From Ignavibacteriaceae bacterium (GTDB lineage: Bacteria; Bacteroidota; Ignavibacteria; Ignavibacteriales; Ignavibacteriaceae): a stretch of 10,271 nt of DNA. This document shows, in pieces, positions 6,594-10,271 of this stretch. Made by a program: the position numbers and the translations under genes. Location: NCBI GenBank assembly GCA_019912505.1, contig JAIOIM010000408.1, positions 1 to 10,271 on the forward strand. Direction: 5' to 3'. Below the pieces are notes generated by a model. It worked only from the letters and a program-made list of their open reading frames with translations. It had not been told where the DNA came from and made no database searches. Position 1 is the first letter of the stretch. Each line of letters opens with the position of its first letter.

Positions 6594-7607
6594 CTACTTC
6601 CTTTTAATTTCAAAACCGAATTCAAATATACTTGATGCCCCGGGTTCAATTGTAAAATCCGGCATCAGCTCAGGGCGGTTAAAAGTGTTGGTTAGAGATT
6701 GCATCGGTTCAATTGCCACAGACTGCCGCTTTCTCTCTTTTAATGAGTCACCCGTAAAAACCAACGTAACACCGCTCTTCTGAAAAACTGAAATTTCCAA
6801 CCCGTTTTCGGGATCGAACAAATAACTTGTCGCAAATCCCTCATCATTAAAATTCAGATCGGCAAAGCAATTATCAATCACACGGTTGTTTATTATTCTT
6901 TTCTGTATCGTTATCCGGGGAGTATAATTATCGAGCGGGTAGTTCTCAATGGGTGCAAAAGCTTTTTCTCCGTCAAACGGAAAAAACTTTTCGTCCATCA
7001 AAATATTTGATTTTGCGTCAACAGTCATTATTAAATGTTCAATTCCTTTATCCGAAGTTTTAAAATATGGATGCCAGCCGCAAAAGAAGGGAAGAGGTTT
7101 ATCATCACTATTTTTCCCATCAACTTTAATAGACACTTTTGCCCCGCTTAGTTTAAAACTTACAAAAACATCAAGTGCGAATGGATAGCCTCTGTAAACC
7201 CCCGGTCGGATTGAACGGTTAACTAAAACAACTTTTATAAATTCATCATTCGTTTCAACATTTTCAATCTCAAAAAATTGATGCGAAGTATAACCATGTA
7301 TTACATAATCGCGCGGGGCAACCGGCAGCAGAATATGTTCTACACCGTTAAAAAAATATTTACCATCCTTTACACGATTGGCGAATGGCGTCATTATCCA
7401 ATTGCGTGCGCCACGACCAATCTCAAGTTCTTCTTCCGTGCGGAAGCCGTCGAGTACATCAAACAATTTACCGTCAACCGGTAATTTAAAGGATCGGGGC
7501 GTAGCGCCTTTAAGCGCAATTTCTAATTGTGATCCATAAGAATTATCAATCAGTTTTATAGTTTTAAATTTACCGAGCGTACTCTCTTTTAATTCAAATC
7601 TGTTCAT
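6594..7607 (-). CDS. Aldose 1-epimerase (mutarotase, COG2017 family)
   Basis: This enzyme interconverts the alpha and beta anomers of free aldoses in the cytoplasm. The 337-residue protein shows the family's active-site pattern: N77-R78 in MTPFANRVKDG, H104 in YVIHGY, H179 in GWHPYF (expected catalytic acid), D246 in VIDNCF, and E300 in AIEPMQSLTN (expected catalytic base). There is no signal peptide. The sequence is not a canonical GalM: the region around H104 lacks the usual LHGG motif, so I give no gene symbol, and a sugar-phosphate substrate cannot be excluded. The ATG at 7607 has only a weak AAGAAAA upstream. The stop lies 1 nt before the secreted-protein gene. A GH94 phosphorylase upstream on the same strand fits a role in equilibrating the sugar released by phosphorolysis. 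Confidence 0.88.
   Translation of the reverse strand: MNRFELKESTLGKFKTIKLIDNSYGSQLEIALKGATPRSFKLPVDGKLFDVLDGFRTEEELEIGRGARNWIMTPFANRVKDGKYFFNGVEHILLPVAPRDYVIHGYTSHQFFEIENVETNDEFIKVVLVNRSIRPGVYRGYPFALDVFVSFKLSGAKVSIKVDGKNSDDKPLPFFCGWHPYFKTSDKGIEHLIMTVDAKSNILMDEKFFPFDGEKAFAPIENYPLDNYTPRITIQKRIINNRVIDNCFADLNFNDEGFATSYLFDPENGLEISVFQKSGVTLVFTGDSLKERKRQSVAIEPMQSLTNTFNRPELMPDFTIEPGASSIFEFGFEIKRK
6597..6602 (-). promoter_or_regulatory. Ribosome binding site deciding the start of the secreted protein
   Basis: AGGAAG on the minus strand, 4 nt before ATG 6592 and overlapping the last codons of the epimerase. The spacing is short, but together with the signal peptide it favours 6592 over the upstream ATG at 6649. 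Confidence 0.45.
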
Positions 7608-7746
7608 ATTTTCTTAAAAAATGTCTTCTTCTTTCGTCACATGGCTGGCAGGTGGCTTTGATGCACAAAAGATTTTTATAATTATTTTTAAAATAGGCAA
7701 CTCCTTCGAGTAATAATAGTTTTACTTCTAAAAAATAGTAACTCAT
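7594..7746 (-). CDS. Possible small protein of 50 residues, unknown function
   Basis: An ATG-initiated frame on the minus strand runs 50 codons and ends in TGA 14 nt inside the epimerase gene. The product begins MSYYFLEVKLLLLEG, has a hydrophobic or helical first half, and ends with a cysteine cluster (C28, C33, C36; pattern CxxxxCxxC) followed by a basic stretch ERRRHFLRKYE. The same frame stays open upstream of the ATG for more than 40 further codons, to a TGA near 7880, without another ATG. It may therefore be a remnant of something longer. Against it: no good Shine-Dalgarno, no family recognised, and AT-rich DNA easily gives Lys/Asn/Tyr/Leu-rich frames. If real, it would be translationally coupled to the epimerase. 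I treat it as a hypothesis. Confidence 0.25.
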   Translation of the reverse strand: MSYYFLEVKLLLLEGVAYFKNNYKNLLCIKATCQPCDERRRHFLRKYEQI

Positions 7747-7935
7747 ATCTTTATAATTATTCCCATTAATTATTTTTCTTTCGATAAATACTTTTTCAAG
7801 CCTTATAAATAATTTGCAGCACCTGAGGCTTCCTTTAGCCGCCGTTCTCCGTTTATGCTCACTCCTGCCTACTGATATTCACTCCTGCCGAGATTAAAAA
7901 ATCTGTAAACCGGTTCTCATTTTCGTTTTGCAATT
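7608..7935. other. 328-nt intergenic region between the GH94 gene and the epimerase gene
   Basis: Three parts can be seen. Next to the GH94 stop (7891-7935) the DNA is AT-rich, with a 5-bp stem AGATT/AATCT (7891-7904) and an AACCGGTT palindrome (7908-7915). A GC-richer island follows at 7816-7890, holding an 11-bp direct repeat and a GGCT/AGCC hairpin (7827-7840). The rest (7608-7815) is very AT-rich and contains the possible 50-residue frame. The promoter for the epimerase unit probably lies in this AT-rich part on the minus strand, but I found no match good enough to place it. No strong terminator with a T-tract follows the GH94 gene. Confidence 0.6.
7859..7889. repeat. Two direct 11-bp repeats, period 20 bp
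   Basis: TCACTCCTGCC occurs at 7859-7869 and again at 7879-7889, separated by 9 bp, without mismatch. A period of about two helical turns is what paired binding sites for a regulator would show, but a duplicated scrap of a dispersed intergenic repeat is equally possible. On the minus strand the units read GGCAGGAGTGA and lie between the GH94 stop and the epimerase start. Confidence 0.6.
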
Positions 7936-10271
7936 CTATAATAGAACCTCAACTTCAATAACATTCGTTTCAAATTTCGTTATGTCTATCAAATTAGAAT
8001 CGGCTTTAACTCCGTTTATCTTTATTGAAGTTATACCGTTAGTTTTTTTATTCGGATTTTTTACAAAAAGTTTTATTGTTTTACCCCGATATTTTCTAAC
8101 AGCATTGTACGATTTCCATTTCGAAGGTATATTCGGCGCAATCGTAATTCCATCAAGAGATGTACGGAAACCGAGAATGAAATCTAAACCTATACGAAGC
8201 ATCCAAACGCCTGTGCCGGTTAACCATGAGTGGCTTGCCTGTCCTTCTGTTGAATGATCGGGGCTTGTTATGTATTCCGCAAACACATAAGGCTCAACTT
8301 CATATTTGTCAATTCGTTTTGACGAATTGGGCGGCAGCATACGAAGATAAACATCACACGCAGATTCAACATTGCCATTCATTATTCCAGCCATTACATA
8401 CCATGAAGATGCGTGATTAAAGATTGCCCCGTTTTCTTTTTTACCGGGCACACACCGACTTATTAGTCCAACTGAATCATCAATTTCCGTAAAAGAAGGT
8501 GAACATATTTGTATTCCGTTTGGGCGCTCGAGATGTTTTCTAACCGAAGACAGGGCTTTGTCGGCTCTCTCTTTTGGTGCGAGCCCTGATATTACACTCC
8601 ATGTTTGGGCATTGATAAATATTTTCCCCTGCTTCTCTTTTTTTGTACCGAGAGGTTTGCCGTCGTCTCTAAATGCACGAATGTACCAGTCGCCGTCCCA
8701 TGCTACTTTATTTACAACTTTTCCAAGTTTATTGTAACAAGCATTCCATTTTTTTAATGTTTCTATATCCTTCTTTTTTTCGAGCAGCGGAAAAGTTTTT
8801 TTCAAAACATAGGCTAAGAAAAACGCACCCCAGATTGTTTCTCCTCTTCCTTTTGGTCCGACATGATCCAGCGTATCGTTCCAGTCACCGTTCATAATTT
8901 TAGGTAAACCGCGTTTAGTAGTTGCCGAGAGTGCAAAATTAAGAGCGCCTTTCATATGGTTATAAACTGTCTCGCCAATATTTTTCTCATCCTCATCGTA
9001 GTATTTTACTTTTTCATCAAGAATGCTAAAGTCCCCGGTTTCATTTAAATATTCCATTAAACCAAACGGAATCCACAAAGGTGTATCCGAGTGATTTGTT
9101 TTTTCACCCCATTCAGTAATCTTAAAAAAGTTATGAAGTGTAGAACCATCTTTTAACTGAAACCTAAGTGCATTCAGAAGCCGCGCTCTAACTCGTTTCG
9201 GCTCCGACATTACTTCGCCGATAATATCCTGAAATTGGTCGCGCATGCCGGTGCCGAATAAAAGTCCGCCGTGATAATAACCTGAGTTACGAGCCATATC
9301 AAATGTTACGGCAGCCTGGTACTGATTCCAAACATTTAGCATTGTGTTAAATTTTTCATCCGGTGTTTCAACATGAACGACTGATAATTTATCATCCCAC
9401 TTTTTCTTTAATTCATCAAACTTTTTGTTAATGGTTTTTGTTTTTCGTAGTTCATCCCAGTTCAAATGTTTGTAAGGGTTTTTTATTTCTTTCGGAACAA
9501 CTGCAAAAATAACTGCAAACTCTTTCGAGGCTCCCGCATTCAAGTTCAACTTTGATTGTAGTGCAGCAATAGGATCACCGGCAGTAATTTCTGTGTTTTT
9601 CATCTTTCCGGTTTCAACAGATTCCGGGTTTGTTTCCGAACGCCAGCGTCCGATGAAATTATCGATGCTGCCGTCGAATCCGCTGATAGGCAGAGTTTGA
9701 GTGAAATAAATTTTATAAGTCCAATCAATATTCGGCTGCGCTACCGATACTTTTTTATTCAGCACCCAGTATCGGCGTGATGCAATTAGCGTTTTGTTTT
9801 TTTTGTCGAAATGAATATCAGTAAAATGTTTGTCATTCGGCTGATTGATCAAATCGTTTAAAGCATTTCCCATCAGTAATTCGGTGAATGAATAAACTTC
9901 TAATTTTTTAGCTGTCCCAGAAGTATTTGTTAATTTCACTTTCCATATTTCAGCGTCTGTGTCGATGGGAACAAAATAAGTTATTTCTCCCCTAATGCCG
10001 TTTACTTCAGTTGTAATTTTTGTGTAACCCTGCCCATGCCGGCATTCATATAAATCATATTTTACTTCTGTTGTCGGCGCCCAGCTTAACGACCAGTATT
10101 GATTTGTATAAACCTCTTTAACCATTACATACCTTCCGGGGCGATCCCATGGCAGAGAGTTATAGCGCATTCTTGTTAAACGGTTATCTCTTGGGGTTTC
10201 GACAAAGCTGAAGCCGCCGCCGGTGTGGGAAATCAAACCAGCGTATTTTTCATTCCACATATAATTAAACC
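7936..10271 (-). CDS. GH94-type glycoside phosphorylase (cellobiose/chitobiose phosphorylase-like), N-terminus outside the window
   Basis: GH94 enzymes split beta-linked disaccharides or oligosaccharides with phosphate to give alpha-sugar 1-phosphate, saving one ATP per sugar. The visible 774 residues from ATG 10260 show the N-terminal beta-sandwich (GLISHTGGGFSF, LTRMRYNSLPWDRPGRY, YECRHGQGYT), a linker, then the (alpha/alpha)6 barrel. That barrel has GMRDQFQD (338-345), GDWND (458-462; D462 is the expected catalytic acid), FINAQTWSVISG (548-559), NGAIFNH (610-616; H616 expected phosphate contact), VEPYVFAEY (655-663) and LTGTG (680-684), followed by the C-terminal jelly-roll (ITIAPNIPSKW). 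The frame stays open through the window edge (codons FNY before the Met), and the family normally has more residues before GLISNTGG. The Met is therefore probably internal and the gene incomplete here. There is no signal peptide in the visible part. The substrate (cellobiose, chitobiose, cellodextrin, other) cannot be told. The downstream mutarotase fits a sugar-use role. Confidence 0.87.
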   Translation of the reverse strand, partial: FNYMWNEKYAGLISHTGGGFSFVETPRDNRLTRMRYNSLPWDRPGRYVMVKEVYTNQYWSLSWAPTTEVKYDLYECRHGQGYTKITTEVNGIRGEITYFVPIDTDAEIWKVKLTNTSGTAKKLEVYSFTELLMGNALNDLINQPNDKHFTDIHFDKKNKTLIASRRYWVLNKKVSVAQPNIDWTYKIYFTQTLPISGFDGSIDNFIGRWRSETNPESVETGKMKNTEITAGDPIAALQSKLNLNAGASKEFAVIFAVVPKEIKNPYKHLNWDELRKTKTINKKFDELKKKWDDKLSVVHVETPDEKFNTMLNVWNQYQAAVTFDMARNSGYYHGGLLFGTGMRDQFQDIIGEVMSEPKRVRARLLNALRFQLKDGSTLHNFFKITEWGEKTNHSDTPLWIPFGLMEYLNETGDFSILDEKVKYYDEDEKNIGETVYNHMKGALNFALSATTKRGLPKIMNGDWNDTLDHVGPKGRGETIWGAFFLAYVLKKTFPLLEKKKDIETLKKWNACYNKLGKVVNKVAWDGDWYIRAFRDDGKPLGTKKEKQGKIFINAQTWSVISGLAPKERADKALSSVRKHLERPNGIQICSPSFTEIDDSVGLISRCVPGKKENGAIFNHASSWYVMAGIMNGNVESACDVYLRMLPPNSSKRIDKYEVEPYVFAEYITSPDHSTEGQASHSWLTGTGVWMLRIGLDFILGFRTSLDGITIAPNIPSKWKSYNAVRKYRGKTIKLFVKNPNKKTNGITSIKINGVKADSNLIDITKFETNVIEVEVLL

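Noticed and set aside
6593..6649. Upstream ATG at 6649 as start of the secreted protein
   Set aside because: It would add 19 residues before a textbook signal peptide and overlap the epimerase by 56 nt. ATG 6592 has AGGAAG just before it and lies 1 nt after the epimerase stop.
7621..7713. A 30-codon plus-strand frame beginning MSSSFVTWLAGG
   Set aside because: It is short, antisense to the possible small gene, has no Shine-Dalgarno and faces against the surrounding unit. Nothing supports it beyond an open frame.
7891..7904. AGATT-AAAA-AATCT stem as terminator of the GH94 gene
   Set aside because: The stem is only 5 bp and AT-rich, and no T-tract follows on the minus strand.
7928..8257. A 109-codon plus-strand frame within the end of the GH94 gene
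   Set aside because: It lies antisense to the well-conserved C-terminal part of the phosphorylase, so it is a shadow of that gene.

Overview
The window is AT-rich and almost fully coding. It holds two convergent gene blocks that meet at about 4819-4892. The rightward block (191-4818) has the order pgsA, pgpA, cinA, thpR, recA, recX. The leftward block (10271 down to 4893) holds a GH94-type glycoside phosphorylase that runs off the window, an aldose 1-epimerase, a secreted protein with an L,D-transpeptidase-like C-terminal domain, and a Nudix hydrolase. The AT-rich codon use, the mostly weak Shine-Dalgarno sequences, the RecA sequence and the gene order suggest the Bacteroidota/Chlorobiota/Ignavibacteriota group, perhaps an Ignavibacteria-type bacterium. 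That placement is an inference from protein character and was not tested against a database.

Rightward block. Genes overlap or sit at most about 40 nt apart, so this looks like one transcription unit. PgsA and PgpA catalyse two successive steps of phosphatidylglycerol synthesis. CinA combines a MoCF-like domain with an NMN-deamidase domain and serves nucleotide or NAD by-product recycling. ThpR is a 2H-type RNA phosphoesterase. RecA is the recombinase and RecX its modulator. Only recA carries a clear, well-spaced Shine-Dalgarno. The 190 bases upstream hold a small direct-repeat/hairpin element and a weak promoter candidate, but no gene I can defend.

Leftward block. The epimerase, the secreted L,D-transpeptidase-like protein and the Nudix gene are separated by 1 nt and a 4-nt overlap, so they are almost certainly co-transcribed and translationally coupled. 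The GH94 gene lies 328 nt upstream of the epimerase. That gap holds a GC-richer island with an 11-bp direct repeat and a possible 50-residue small gene running into the epimerase start. A GH94 phosphorylase and a mutarotase fit together in intracellular beta-glycoside use. The other two genes may be cell-envelope and nucleotide housekeeping, and nothing visible ties them to sugar metabolism.

Most genes are ordinary housekeeping. I found no CRISPR array, transposon, tRNA, rRNA, prophage or defence system. The items most worth a second look are the secreted protein at 5312-6592, the possible small gene at 7594-7746 and the two structured intergenic islands.
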